DNA of 37,634 nucleotides from an uncultured Saprospiraceae bacterium (GCA_937941765.1 CALDGQ010000154.1:1-37634); one strand, 5' to 3'. Counted from the stretch's first letter, positions 25,354 through 33,781 are shown. The notes: a model not told the origin generated them from the letters alone. Numbers and translations: made by a program.

Positions 25354-26040
25354 TTACTTGACTAAGTCATGTTTGAAAATGTCTAGAAATCCAGATTTGA
25401 AAGATACGATATTTTTTTCATTTTGGGCAGTTTCAACGATTGCTTCAAAATCTGAACTATAAGCATTGTCATTGGTAGGAAACCATTTTTTGAGTGCTTT
25501 GTCGACAACTATAAATAAACCAGTTTCTTCACCTATGGCACAAAATCTTGTTTCATCACCATCGTATATTTCCAAATCTAATTGACTATGTAACATTTGA
25601 TACACGGGCTGGATAGTGTGTACTGGCAATCCAATTTCACTGATATGAAGAAAATCACGTTCGCTAAATAATTTATTGGAATTGACATCCAGATTTTTTC
25701 GACAAATCAATTCCATGATATTCATATCTGGATCGTAAAAATACAATGAAGTGGCATTCCATTTTGAAAAATTAACCAAAGATTGACCTTCATCTTGGAT
25801 AATGTTCACCTTACTTTTTAGCCAATCCCAAGCTTCCATGTCTTTGTTGCTAGGAATATTGATAGCAATGTGATAAGGAGTTGCGTATTGTCTGAATTTA
25901 AAATTTAAGAAAGAAGTACCGATGGCAATAGAAAAAGAATTCGTGCTTTCAGCCGTCATTCGAAGTCCCATTTTTCTACAATAGAAATCTTTTTGCGACT
26001 CAATTCTTGATGTGAATATGGTTATTTCTTTGAAAATCAT
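25354..26040 (-). CDS. VOC-superfamily protein (glyoxalase/dioxygenase fold)
   Basis: A 228-residue cytoplasmic protein with two betaalphabetabetabeta modules of the vicinal-oxygen-chelate fold. The first (1-115) has FTSRIESQKDFYCRKMGLRM, YHIAINIP and a C-terminal YFYDPDMNIMELI, the classic D-P-D-x-N-x-x-E-l motif whose Glu often binds metal. The second (about 130-225) starts LHISEIGLPVHTIQP and is more divergent. It may be a dioxygenase, a glyoxalase or an antibiotic-binding protein; the substrate is unknown. A near-consensus -7 (AACTTTTG on the minus strand, plus 26073-26080) lies upstream. Followed, one base later, by the small secreted protein gene. Confidence 0.8.
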   Translation of the reverse strand: MIFKEITIFTSRIESQKDFYCRKMGLRMTAESTNSFSIAIGTSFLNFKFRQYATPYHIAINIPSNKDMEAWDWLKSKVNIIQDEGQSLVNFSKWNATSLYFYDPDMNIMELICRKNLDVNSNKLFSERDFLHISEIGLPVHTIQPVYQMLHSQLDLEIYDGDETRFCAIGEETGLFIVVDKALKKWFPTNDNAYSSDFEAIVETAQNEKNIVSFKSGFLDIFKHDLVK

Positions 26041-26136
26041 TTGCTCTGCGTATGTTGTAAGTTGTGTAGATGCAAAAGTTGTTCCTTTATCCCAATTCTA
26101 AAAATAGAACTGTATAGTAGTTTTTGATATTAGAAA

Positions 26137-26191
26137 GGGTAGATATTCAACAATGAATTAAAAGAATTTGTTCATTGTTTTATATCTACCC
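26137..26191 (-). terminator. Long hairpin downstream of the SulP gene
   Basis: GGGTAGATAT at 26137-26146 pairs with ATATCTACCC at 26182-26191, and inside AACAATGAA pairs with TTCATTGTT, giving about 19 pairs with small gaps. No strong T-tract follows on either strand, so it may protect the transcript 3-prime end rather than stop transcription by itself. The GGTAGA...TCTACC core also occurs at 10194-10214. Confidence 0.6.
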
Positions 26192-26246
26192 TTCAAATTA
26201 CTAAGAATTAGCAATTTACTAAAGACTTTTTGTGTAATCTAAAGCA

Positions 26247-28112
26247 TTAAAGTGATGGAAACTCTGGCTTCACGGTATCTTCTACGTTATCTTTTATCCA
26301 AATCAAACAGTCATTGAAGCTATCAAAAATCTGATCCGTCGGAACCAAATCAGGAATAATATCAATTCTTTCCATCATATATCGAGGTTGTTCAATGACA
26401 TCCACAAATAGGACTGTTGTATTCTTTTCAACTAATTCTAGCAAAACATCTTCCATTGCATATAATCCAGATTGATCCATGTATGCCATACGATCCATTC
26501 GGATAATGACAGTTGAGGCAGTTTCAGGAATTTGCTGAGCAAGGCTATGGAATTCACTTGTTGATCCGAAAAACAAAGGTCCTTTTACATGTTTAATAAA
26601 GACTTCTTCTTTCAAATTTACAGGGAAATTAATTTCATCCTCCCAAGATTCTTCTTTCAATGTTTTTACATCGGAGCGCTCTGCTGTCAAGTCTCCAATT
26701 TTTTTCATGAACATTAATGAAGCAATGACCAATCCGATTCCTACTGCATAAACTAAATTCCAGACTGATGAAAGAACCAATACAATCAACATAATAATGA
26801 CCTCTGGACGAGGCATATAAGGAATTGCTTTTAACCCTTTGTAATCCATTACGCCGATACCTACTGTGATCAAAATACCAGCTAACACAGCTGCAGGAAT
26901 TTTGGAAGCAATCGGACCTAAAACTAATAGAATCATTAATAACAATAAACCTGCAATCATACCAGAGAGTCTCGTTTTACCACCGGCATTGATGTTGACA
27001 ACGGTACGGATAGTTGCACCTGCACCTGGGATCCCACCAAAAACTGCAGCGATCGAGTTACCGATTCCTTGACCAATTAATTCTTGATTAGGTCGGTGTT
27101 TTGTCTTTGTCATATTATCAGCCACTACCGATGTCAGCAAAGAATCAATAGCTCCTAACAATGCTAATGTAAGTGCTGTAAATACATAAGGCGTTAAGGT
27201 TGAAATGCTAAATTCAGAGAAAATAGACCATTGTGGAACAGGAAATCCACTTGGGATTTGCTCGATTGGCCGATAATCTAGTCCCATCCCAATTGCTACT
27301 GCTGAAACCGCAAGTAATGCGACCAGTGTACTTGGAACTGCGGTGGTTATTCGTTTGAACCCATAAATTATAAAGATAGTTGCTAAAGCTAGCAGTAATT
27401 CTAACCAATTAATATTAGCAAAAGCCCGAGGCATTACCTTTAGTGCACCTAGTACTCCTGATGCATCTGAGCCTGCCAGTGTTTTGGACTCATCCATAAT
27501 ATCGGCTTCCGTAATCGTGGCTGCTCTCTTAATAGTTTCTTTAAAATTTTCAAGTACCAATATTCCTTCTCCCGCTTCATCTTTTAATATCTTATCGAGC
27601 AGTACTTCCTCGGCATGCGGCTTAAATTGATTAACGTATTCCATATCTTCTTTAGGATAGTAACCAATAGCGGGTAAAATTTGAGTCACCAGAATAATTA
27701 CCCCAATGGCGGTCATAAATCCAGAAACAACGGGGTACGGAATATATTTGATGTATTTCCCTAATCCTATTATTCCTAAAACGACTTGCATGAGCCCAGC
27801 CAATAGGAAAACCATTAAAATTGCCGGAAGTGCTTTGTTGACATCTCCATCAAATGAAGCGACCATTTGTTGGATAATGATTAAACTTAAAGCAGTCATA
27901 GGTGCAGTAGGTCCTGAAATCTGTGTGTTGGTTCCTCCAAAAAGCGCTGCGAAGAAACTAATCAATATCGCACCGTATAAACCTGCGCTCGGACCTAATC
28001 CTGAACTAACCCCAAACGCTAAAGCTAATGGAAGTGCAACAATACCCGCTGTAACTCCACCAAAGAAATCACCTTTAATGTGCGAGAGATCAAAATTGAA
28101 TATATTTTTCAT
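26247..28112 (-). CDS. SulP-family anion transporter with STAS domain
   Basis: Inner-membrane transporter of the SLC26/SulP family (sulfate, bicarbonate or related anions), 621 residues. The N-terminal transport domain (about 1-470) has the hallmark motifs FFGGVTAGIVALPLALAFG (17-35), GGTNTQISGPTAPMT (59-73), and LTLALLGAIDSLLTSVVADN (314-333) with HRPNQELIGQGIGN (339-352). An acidic soluble insert, about 152-230, lies between early helices and is longer than usual. Residues about 500-615 are a cytoplasmic STAS domain with YMDQSGLYAMED; S548 is the position phosphorylated in anti-sigma antagonists. Sulfate genes are absent nearby, so the ion is open; bicarbonate is a fair alternative. It has its own promoter. 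Confidence 0.93.
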   Translation of the reverse strand: MKNIFNFDLSHIKGDFFGGVTAGIVALPLALAFGVSSGLGPSAGLYGAILISFFAALFGGTNTQISGPTAPMTALSLIIIQQMVASFDGDVNKALPAILMVFLLAGLMQVVLGIIGLGKYIKYIPYPVVSGFMTAIGVIILVTQILPAIGYYPKEDMEYVNQFKPHAEEVLLDKILKDEAGEGILVLENFKETIKRAATITEADIMDESKTLAGSDASGVLGALKVMPRAFANINWLELLLALATIFIIYGFKRITTAVPSTLVALLAVSAVAIGMGLDYRPIEQIPSGFPVPQWSIFSEFSISTLTPYVFTALTLALLGAIDSLLTSVVADNMTKTKHRPNQELIGQGIGNSIAAVFGGIPGAGATIRTVVNINAGGKTRLSGMIAGLLLLMILLVLGPIASKIPAAVLAGILITVGIGVMDYKGLKAIPYMPRPEVIIMLIVLVLSSVWNLVYAVGIGLVIASLMFMKKIGDLTAERSDVKTLKEESWEDEINFPVNLKEEVFIKHVKGPLFFGSTSEFHSLAQQIPETASTVIIRMDRMAYMDQSGLYAMEDVLLELVEKNTTVLFVDVIEQPRYMMERIDIIPDLVPTDQIFDSFNDCLIWIKDNVEDTVKPEFPSL

Positions 28113-28187
28113 TTGTTTTTTATTTAACTAGGCCAAAAAGGCAAGCTATTATCGAATTTTCTCACTAACATGTAGTAGTAGTGAAAA

Positions 28188-28195
28188 CAAAAGTA
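28188..28195 (-). promoter_or_regulatory. -7 box of the SulP gene
   Basis: TACTTTTG on the minus strand, 75 bases upstream of the start codon. Just downstream of it on the transcript is CACTA...TAGTG, an imperfect dyad at plus 28162-28182 that might be an operator. No well-spaced -33. Confidence 0.45.
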
Positions 28196-28220
28196 ATCAA
28201 TGTAAAATACAATGATTTAA

Positions 28221-28550
28221 TTAACCAATAAATGATATGTGTTCGGGGGGCGGAGTGGTAATTTCCGAGTGATGGATAGTCTCAATATCATAGATATCAA
28301 GTCCATTTTTGGATAGGAGGGCATTTGAGTAGTATAATAAATTTAAGTCAGCTTGAAGCTTTTTTTCTTTTTCATCAGCGTCTCCTTCTTTTTCCGTTTC
28401 GGTATCTTCTGCTTCAGTCATCTCAATCATCTCTACATTACAATCCAAAAACCATGAGCAATATGGCAAAGTGGTTGAACATAATTGCGCAATCAGCAAA
28501 ATGTAAATTGTACTTTTTAGAGATAATCTATGTGTTAGCTGAAAATTCAA
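28221..28550 (-). CDS. Small membrane-anchored acidic protein
   Basis: A 109-residue protein with one hydrophobic segment (residues about 13-33, STIYILLIAQLCSTTLPYCS) that is a signal anchor or signal peptide, followed by a Glu/Asp/Lys-rich stretch (about 40-65, EAEDTETEKEGDADEKEKK) and a tail with TTPPPEH near the C-terminus. The T-P-P-P-E ending and size fit a common but uncharacterised Bacteroidota family. It has a weak promoter-like TATCTTTA upstream (28576) and is the gene immediately upstream of sulP, 109 bases apart on the same strand. Confidence 0.6.
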   Translation of the reverse strand: MNFQLTHRLSLKSTIYILLIAQLCSTTLPYCSWFLDCNVEMIEMTEAEDTETEKEGDADEKEKKLQADLNLLYYSNALLSKNGLDIYDIETIHHSEITTPPPEHISFIG

Positions 28551-28575
28551 AGTATATATAGTGTTTAACTAGGCG

Positions 28576-28583
28576 TAAAGATA
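28576..28583 (-). promoter_or_regulatory. Weak promoter-like box before the 28221-28550 gene
   Basis: TATCTTTA on the minus strand, one mismatch from TAnnTTTG, 26 bases upstream of the start codon. Confidence 0.25.
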
Positions 28584-28632
28584 GTAAACATAAGTTAGGG
28601 ATTAAAGTTTTTTGCTTATAGGAGTTCTTACA

Positions 28633-28974
28633 CTATTTGTTATATATAATCCGCAATTCCTCGATCTTCATAAACTTATCAAAATTGAAAATATCGACAC
28701 AGTCAAAACTAGAAGTAGTGCCATCCGTTTTCTTCCATTTATAATTAAAATAAGCGGCTGCTGATAGGACATCACAAATCTCGTAGATATTGATGATTTT
28801 GATGATTGATTTTTCAGTGTCTTTGAATAGTTGTGTGTAAAATGCAGTCACATCCATTTCGCCATAAATAGGAGAGTGGACCATTGCATTTTCCGAGAAT
28901 AATGCTAACAATTTGTCGAGATTCGCACTTTTTAAATACTTAAAATATAAGTTGATGATTTCGTTTAACTCCAT
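28633..28974 (-). CDS. NTF2-like (SnoaL-type) protein
   Basis: A 113-residue single-domain protein of the NTF2-like/SnoaL fold: helix INLYFKYLKSANLDKLLALF, then FSENAMVHSPIYGE with the A-x-V-H-x-P-x-x-G turn typical of the group, helix around FYTQLF, then beta strands ending DCVDIFNFDKFMKIEELRIIY (F-d-v-f-x-f-...-k-I-x-x-l-r motif). Such proteins are enzymes (isomerases, cyclases) or binding proteins; nothing fixes the substrate. It follows the GNAT gene by 33 bases on the same strand, so the two are likely cotranscribed. Confidence 0.85.
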   Translation of the reverse strand: MELNEIINLYFKYLKSANLDKLLALFSENAMVHSPIYGEMDVTAFYTQLFKDTEKSIIKIINIYEICDVLSAAAYFNYKWKKTDGTTSSFDCVDIFNFDKFMKIEELRIIYNK

Positions 28975-29007
28975 AGTTTAATGCTTTTATAACAATATAA
29001 TAACAAA

Positions 29008-29562
29008 TTAGTCCCAATCCCAAAGTACAATTAACCAATCGCCTTTTGAATCTGTATATTCATGAATTATTTTAAATCCGATTTTTTCATGTGCTTTCCA
29101 AGATCTGATGTTTCTTACGGAAATTCCAGTAATACAATATTCAAAATGTAGTTGCATTTGTGTCCGCAGTTCATCATACAAATCTCTAAAAATTCCTTTA
29201 CCTCTAAATTCTTTTTCAATACATACTTGACCCATTACAAAGTAAGTAGTATTCTTTATTAATTGATCATTATACTGGATTGAATTGATATTTTTGAATA
29301 ATGGAATAAGCAAATCTATGTCATTTTGTAGACTTCGTAACATTACTAATGTAAAACCGATGATTTGGTCGTTAGATTTGGCAATAATGTGTGGATAGGG
29401 AGCATTCATTTTTTCCAGCAACTCAACTGAATGCCGAGCAGAAACAAATCCTTCTTTTTCTACCTCGCTTGAAGTAAGCGCTTCTTCTACATTTCGATTT
29501 TGAAGATCGAGTATTTGTTGAAAATCTTGTTTTGATTTGGAAGTTGTGAAGTGCACTGTCAT
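29008..29562 (-). CDS. GNAT-family N-acetyltransferase
   Basis: Transfers an acetyl group from acetyl-CoA to an unknown amine; 184 residues, cytoplasmic. The acetyl-CoA site is in VCIEKEFRGKGIFRDLYDEL (R120, G121-K-G123 of the R-x-x-G-x-G/A loop), preceded by the strand YFVMGQVCI, and the C-terminal motif SVRNIRSWKAHEKIGF (149-163) is the usual N...S-x-x-x-H/Y-x-k-x-G-F. First gene of a probable pair with the NTF2-like gene. Confidence 0.88.
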   Translation of the reverse strand: MTVHFTTSKSKQDFQQILDLQNRNVEEALTSSEVEKEGFVSARHSVELLEKMNAPYPHIIAKSNDQIIGFTLVMLRSLQNDIDLLIPLFKNINSIQYNDQLIKNTTYFVMGQVCIEKEFRGKGIFRDLYDELRTQMQLHFEYCITGISVRNIRSWKAHEKIGFKIIHEYTDSKGDWLIVLWDWD

Positions 29563-29650
29563 TAATTTGTAATTAATATCGCTTGAAGGAAGGTTCTATA
29601 ATTGGCTAACTCCAATCCGACTTTACGATTTTAAATTACAAATTTTTTCT

Positions 29651-29700
29651 AAAAAAAAGACCGTTACACGCACTCATGCACGGAATAACGGTCCTTTTTT
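29651..29700 (-). terminator. Intrinsic terminator after the coiled-coil gene
   Basis: On the minus strand GACCGTTA and TAACGGTC flank a 19-base loop and are followed by a run of eight T (plus 29651-29658). It lies 38 bases downstream of the 29738-30586 gene. The other strand has a T-run too, so it may work both ways. Confidence 0.85.
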
Positions 29701-29737
29701 ACATTTTTAATTTTACATTTTACATTCAAGCGAAGCC

Positions 29738-30586
29738 TTAGCTAGTCCGCCCTTTCGTCTTATTCAACAACTCATGATATTGATTATTGGCATTGACAAA
29801 TTTAGTTTTAAATTCCTCCAACTTCTTCATCATGTTTTCTTCTTTGATACCTTGCCCTTTCATCAATAAATCTAATTCTTTATTCTTAGCAGCTTCTTCT
29901 TCCACTTTTTTCACTGTCGCTGCGAGTTCATGATGTGTATCATAATGTTTCTTTTCCCAATATTCGATATCATTTTCCAACTTCTTTTTGGTTGCTTTTA
30001 ATCTTCTAAATTCGGATTGAAATGCTTCTGCTTGTTTGATCGACTTACTTTGGTTAGTAATACGTTCCCGTAATTGAGCAGCTTCTTTTTCTGTGCGTTC
30101 ATATTTAGCACGATATTCTTTTACTTCTCTTGCTAAGGTGTCTCTTTTGTTTTTCCAACCTTTACTATCTCCCAAATCAGTCTCGTATTTCAACTTTAAT
30201 TTTTCATTTTCTTTTTCTAGTTGATCTACTCTCGCCATTTTACGATCCAATTCTGTTTTAATTTTGTGGCGACCATTTTCAGCTTCAAGAACTCTTGTAT
30301 TCAAATTTTCGATTTCTTTTTTGGAGCGTTCCATAATCGGCATATTTTTCTTTTCAGCTTCTTCAAATTTGTTCTGCCAAGTATCTTTTTGTTGTTTCGC
30401 TCGATTTAATTGTTTTTTTTCTTTCTTTAATTCGTTCATTAAATCAGAGCGTTCAGCTTCTAACTGACCACATTTAGTTTGCCAGGAACTCCCTTGTTTT
30501 TTTTGTAAAAAATTGCCGATTGCCCATCCTACAATTCCTGTAAGAAGTAATCCTAAAACTGCTGAAAAAGTAGAAACCGTTAGCAT
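29738..30586 (-). CDS. Membrane-anchored coiled-coil protein
   Basis: A 282-residue protein: one N-terminal membrane helix (residues about 7-27, FSAVLGLLLTGIVGWAIG), then an almost unbroken coiled coil to about residue 270, rich in Glu, Lys, Gln and Leu with heptads (LEKENEKLKLKYETDLGDSKG, LRERITNQSKSIKQAEAF). It should project as a rod from the inner membrane, into the cytoplasm or periplasm; the short N-terminal tail and positive residues after the helix (LQKKQG) favour a cytoplasmic rod. No catalytic motif. Roles in cell shape, division or as a scaffold are guesses. Terminator follows. Confidence 0.8.
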   Translation of the reverse strand: MLTVSTFSAVLGLLLTGIVGWAIGNFLQKKQGSSWQTKCGQLEAERSDLMNELKKEKKQLNRAKQQKDTWQNKFEEAEKKNMPIMERSKKEIENLNTRVLEAENGRHKIKTELDRKMARVDQLEKENEKLKLKYETDLGDSKGWKNKRDTLAREVKEYRAKYERTEKEAAQLRERITNQSKSIKQAEAFQSEFRRLKATKKKLENDIEYWEKKHYDTHHELAATVKKVEEEAAKNKELDLLMKGQGIKEENMMKKLEEFKTKFVNANNQYHELLNKTKGRTS

Positions 30587-30821
30587 AATACAATTTGCTT
30601 TTGTTGAGTGTTAAAGTTGAATATTAAAAATGTAGCTTCCGTTAGTTGTGGGGAGTATTGCTGCAAAATTAACAGCATTACCCAAATATCGTTATTTATT
30701 CAATGTTTTTAGCAATTCCTTGACTGATTGCGGCAATTGAATCACATAATGATTAAATGTAATACGTAATAAAAGTTAGATGGTTGCCTATAAATCAGGA
30801 GTTTGTTGCGATATCATTCGA

Positions 30822-32801
30822 TTAAGGAACGACCGTATTTAGTTGGTCCGTAATTTCTTTTCGCATTCCATTCAATTTCATTTGAACTTGCAAATACCGC
30901 TTCACCGTTTCTGGATGGTCTTTCATTGAAATGGCTTTAATTCGATCATTATTTTGTTCACACAATTCTTTTACTTTTTCAAGTTTAAATCGCATCAAAG
31001 CTTGAGTAGTATCATTGATAAAATTCTCATCTGGAACTGGCTGTGAAGTCGTAATATTAAACCGCTTCAACCAACCTGGACTGTATTCATAAGGGCTGGT
31101 ATTGAAATTCAACGCTACGTCTCTGATTTTCTGATCTTGATGATTTAAAAAATGTTGGGGTGATAATGACTTTTTGTTTTTGACTGCTTCCAAATATTCC
31201 TGAACAATTGCTTTGTATGGTTCCGTTTCGAATGTGTCTAATATTTCTCCGATATTCGCAAAAATAAATTGTGCAATGGTTTTGTCTTCATTAAATTCTC
31301 GATCTCCGAAATTCACCAATATCCTCGCAATATCTTTTTCTTGAAAACCAATTGTTTGAAATTCCTTAGAATCACTGTGTGCATCTGGCGGCCCAAATTC
31401 ATCATCACTGGTATCATTACTATGATCTTCAATTGGAAATCCTGCTTCATCAAATGCATTTCGATTGGCTCGACGTTCGTTTATCTCTTGTTGTCGTTGT
31501 CTAGATTGGATATTGCCAACCACATTTTTATTAACCGCATTAATTAGTACTTTTTCTCCAACATCCAGTTGACGTGCACATTCTCTAATATAAACAGAGC
31601 GTTTTATTGGATCCGGAATTTTAGAAATACTATTGACAATATCTTTGATTAAATCACTTCGCTTAACAGGATCGTCTTTAGCTTCTTCCATCAATAACTT
31701 CATTTTAAACAAAATGAAATCTGTGGCTTTTTCATCCAAGTATTTTACAAAAGCTTCTGTTCCGATCGACTGCGCGTAAGAGTCAGGATCTTCTCCTTCT
31801 GGTAATAACACGACTTTTACATTCAAGTCTTGTTCCAATACTAAATCCAAACCACGTAATGCAGCTTTTACACCTGCTGCATCTCCATCATACAATATTT
31901 TGATGTTGGGTGTGAATCTTTTGATCAAACGAATTTGTTCAATCGTCAATGATGTTCCAGACGATGCCACCACATTTTCAATTCCAGCTTGATGCAAAGA
32001 AATAGTATCTGTGTATCCTTCAACCAAAATACATTCGTCTTTTTTACGAATTTCATTTTTAGCGAAATACATCCCGTAAAGGACTTTACTTTTATTGTAA
32101 ATTTCTGCTTCGGAGGAATTGACGTATTTTGGAGCCTTCTTGTTAGCTTTTAAGATACGACCACCAAAACCAATGCACTTTCCAGTTAGATTATGAATGG
32201 GGAACATGACACGACCTCTGAAAAAATCACGTCCGTTCTTAACAACTCCTAATTTTTCATAAAATGTTTTTTCATAACCTGCTTTATCGAGTCCATGCAT
32301 CAAGCTTTTTCCATCACTAGGTGCATAGCCTAATCCAAATCGCTCAATTATTTCTTCTCGGAAACCTCTGTCTTTAAAATAATGCAGTCCCACACTTTTA
32401 CCAATATCGGTATTGTTCATTTGGTCAATGAAAAAGTCTTTGGTAAATTGATTGATTAGATAAAGACTTTCTTGATGTTGTCGCTGTTCTTTTGATTTAT
32501 CTGGATTGCCATCTTCTTCAATTTCAATTCCGTATTTACCTGCCAAAACTCGCAATGCTTCTGGGTATGTAAGGTTGTCAACTTCCATCAAAAAATTGAC
32601 AGGACTTCCACCTTTTCCACAACCAAAACATTTGCAAATATTCTTAGTAGGAGAGACCGTAAAGGACGGTGTTTTCTCATCATGAAATGGACAAAGACCA
32701 ATCATGTTGACACCTCGTCGTTTTAGATTAACAAAGTCACCAACGACTTCTTCGATTTTAGCCGTTTCAAAAATTTGTGCGATGGTCTTTTGAGAAATCA
32801 T
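30822..32801 (-). CDS. dnaG: DNA primase
   Basis: Makes RNA primers for DNA replication, working with the replicative helicase. 659 residues, normal for Bacteroidota. N-terminal CHC2 zinc finger: C37-x2-H40-x17-C58-x2-C61 (CPFHDEKTPSFTVS...KCFGCG). Catalytic core follows, with Toprim residues E261 (ILVEGYTDT), D305 and D307 (YDGDAAG), and the RNA-polymerase-like basic motif in HYFKDRGF. Between about 430 and 490 there is an acidic, charged linker (NDTSDDEFGPPDAHSD), then the C-terminal helicase-binding region. Not in an operon with rpoD or rpsU here; the flanking gene is the coiled-coil protein 235 bases downstream. Confidence 0.97.
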   Translation of the reverse strand: MISQKTIAQIFETAKIEEVVGDFVNLKRRGVNMIGLCPFHDEKTPSFTVSPTKNICKCFGCGKGGSPVNFLMEVDNLTYPEALRVLAGKYGIEIEEDGNPDKSKEQRQHQESLYLINQFTKDFFIDQMNNTDIGKSVGLHYFKDRGFREEIIERFGLGYAPSDGKSLMHGLDKAGYEKTFYEKLGVVKNGRDFFRGRVMFPIHNLTGKCIGFGGRILKANKKAPKYVNSSEAEIYNKSKVLYGMYFAKNEIRKKDECILVEGYTDTISLHQAGIENVVASSGTSLTIEQIRLIKRFTPNIKILYDGDAAGVKAALRGLDLVLEQDLNVKVVLLPEGEDPDSYAQSIGTEAFVKYLDEKATDFILFKMKLLMEEAKDDPVKRSDLIKDIVNSISKIPDPIKRSVYIRECARQLDVGEKVLINAVNKNVVGNIQSRQRQQEINERRANRNAFDEAGFPIEDHSNDTSDDEFGPPDAHSDSKEFQTIGFQEKDIARILVNFGDREFNEDKTIAQFIFANIGEILDTFETEPYKAIVQEYLEAVKNKKSLSPQHFLNHQDQKIRDVALNFNTSPYEYSPGWLKRFNITTSQPVPDENFINDTTQALMRFKLEKVKELCEQNNDRIKAISMKDHPETVKRYLQVQMKLNGMRKEITDQLNTVVP

Positions 32802-32872
32802 GTATGTTTTATCTCATGTTTAGTTGAGTTCGCTAAGATACATAACCAACCATTGGAACTGATTGATTTGGA

Positions 32873-32880
32873 CAAATTTA
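32873..32880 (-). promoter_or_regulatory. Candidate -7 box for dnaG
   Basis: TAAATTTG on the minus strand, 71 bases upstream of the start. The expected -33 TTG was not found, so confidence is limited. Confidence 0.3.
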
Positions 32881-33044
32881 TGTGTGAAAATCGACTATTT
32901 AAAGTGTAATAAAAACGTAACCAAATCGAAAGGGATTTCCTTAAATAAATATTAACGATGATTAACATTTTTTAACGAAACCACTATTTAACTGGTTAAT
33001 CAACTGATAATCAGTAATTTAAGAATATGATTTTAACACACTAT

Positions 33045-33162
33045 TAATTTTGATAACAAAAAGAGGAGAATTTAATTCGTTTAGATAATACATCATACGG
33101 GTGTTCTCTAATTAAGTGTAGACTACTTCTGGATTAAAAGTAATTCGGGGTAGTCTTTTTTA
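33045..33162 (+). ncRNA. Candidate small RNA with its own promoter and terminator
   Basis: TAATTTTG at 33045-33052 is a consensus -7 box (no clear -33). About 100 bases later is a strong terminator: AGACTAC (33120-33126) pairs with GTAGTCT (33150-33156), with an inner stem GGATTA/TAATTC and loop AAAG, followed by TTTTT. The enclosed transcript of about 104 bases contains no ORF beyond a few codons, and GAGAA / TTCTC can pair near the 5-prime side. Its size is like that of 6S-type RNAs in Bacteroidota, but the two ends do not clearly form the long closing stem expected of 6S, so I do not assign it. The rest of the 32802-33044 stretch holds only the candidate dnaG promoter. Confidence 0.35.
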
Positions 33163-33164
33163 TT

Positions 33165-33283
33165 GCTCCTTTGCGGAGCTTCTTGGGGCTATGCCCCAAG
33201 TTGGTCTGCCTGAGCCCTTCAGGCTCTCCCGTTCGTAAAACCCCAACGGGGTTGGGCAGGCCAGCTTGGGGCCAAGCCCCAAG
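33165..33283. repeat. GC-rich multi-hairpin element
   Basis: A GC-rich island in AT-rich DNA made almost entirely of hairpins: GCTCC-TTTGC-GGAGC (33165-33179), CTTGGGGC-TAT-GCCCCAAG (33182-33200), GAGCC-CTTCA-GGCTC (33212-33226), AACCCC-AAC-GGGGTT (33239-33253) and CTTGGGGC-CAA-GCCCCAAG (33265-33283). TTGGTCTGCC (33201-33210) can also pair at distance with GGCAGGCCAG (33255-33264), making a branched cloverleaf. The two CTTGGGGC arms are the outer pair. It looks like a REP/BIME-type palindromic unit or small MITE. Not a gene. Confidence 0.8.
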
Positions 33284-33316
33284 AACCTAAAAAAGTCGTC
33301 CAAAAAATGGTCGTCC

Positions 33317-33348
33317 AAAAAAAAGCCACCTCGATTCCTCGAGATGGC
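33317..33348 (-). terminator. Intrinsic terminator of a lost minus-strand gene
   Basis: On the minus strand GCCATCTCGA-GGAA-TCGAGGTGGC gives a 10 bp stem (one U-G pair) followed by eight T. It lies 35 bases past the stop codon of the T9SS-tail remnant at 33384, so it is most simply that gene's old terminator. A direct repeat GTCGTCCAAAAAA (33295-33307 and 33310-33322) overlaps its T-tract. Confidence 0.8.
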
Positions 33349-33383
33349 AAGTTGTATGTAAATATAAAAAACCTCTAAATTTT

Positions 33384-33485
33384 TTAAGCCCTGATTACTG
33401 TCACCTTTGCAATCACACTACTAATCTCAGTTTCTAAAAGAATCAAGTAGGTTCCGTCTTGTAAACATTGATAATTCTCAATGAA
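33384..33485 (-). pseudogene. C-terminal tail of a deleted T9SS cargo protein
   Basis: On the minus strand a 33-codon open stretch bounded upstream by an in-frame stop (plus 33486-33488) and ending at TAA (plus 33384-33386) reads ...CLQDGTYLILLETEIS... and ends VIAKVTVIRA. The order L-x-x-G-x-Y-x-v...x-K-v-x-v is the last two strands of the type A T9SS sorting domain, which is always found at the end of a long secreted protein. No start codon or upstream coding part exists, while a good terminator remains just downstream. I read it as the remains of a gene whose body was deleted. Short length limits certainty. Confidence 0.6.
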
Positions 33486-33565
33486 TTATTTGTTGTCGGA
33501 ATTATTCTTTTTAATTTGATGTTGAATAATTAGTAGAACAGTATTAATAACAAACTAAAATTATC

Positions 33566-33781
33566 ATGTCAGCATTTGGATTAATTATTCCAGCCATACT
33601 TGCCTATTGGGTTTATACGGATGCATCGAGCCGGGGAATGAGTGCGATAGGTTGGTCAATTTTTACTTTTTTTATTTGGATCATTGCTTTGCCTGTCTAT
33701 TTATTCATGCGTTTACCTAAAATAGCAGATTCAGCTACTGATGATGTACTTGATCATTTAGTAGATGATGAAACGGTTTAA
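33566..33781 (+). CDS. Small membrane protein (two helices)
   Basis: A 71-residue protein with two hydrophobic segments (about 3-19 and 26-48), linked by the short loop TDASSRGMS, and an acidic C-terminus (DDVLDHLVDDETV). The F-G-L-I-I-P-A-I-L-A-Y-W-V-Y-x-D-A pattern with the D-A-x-x-R-G loop is widespread in small bacterial membrane proteins of unknown function. It could be a phage-shock-like, transport accessory or general envelope protein. Stands alone; 162 bases separate it from the AAA+ gene. Confidence 0.7.
   Translation: MSAFGLIIPAILAYWVYTDASSRGMSAIGWSIFTFFIWIIALPVYLFMRLPKIADSATDDVLDHLVDDETV

Noticed and set aside
27706..28131. A 141-codon frame antisense to the SulP gene
   Set aside because: It mirrors a membrane-protein gene whose identity is certain; Pro/Ile/Ala-rich composition is typical of an antisense shadow.
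33045..33162. Firm assignment as 6S RNA
   Set aside because: Length fits, but the two ends do not form the long closing stem; it stays an unassigned candidate.
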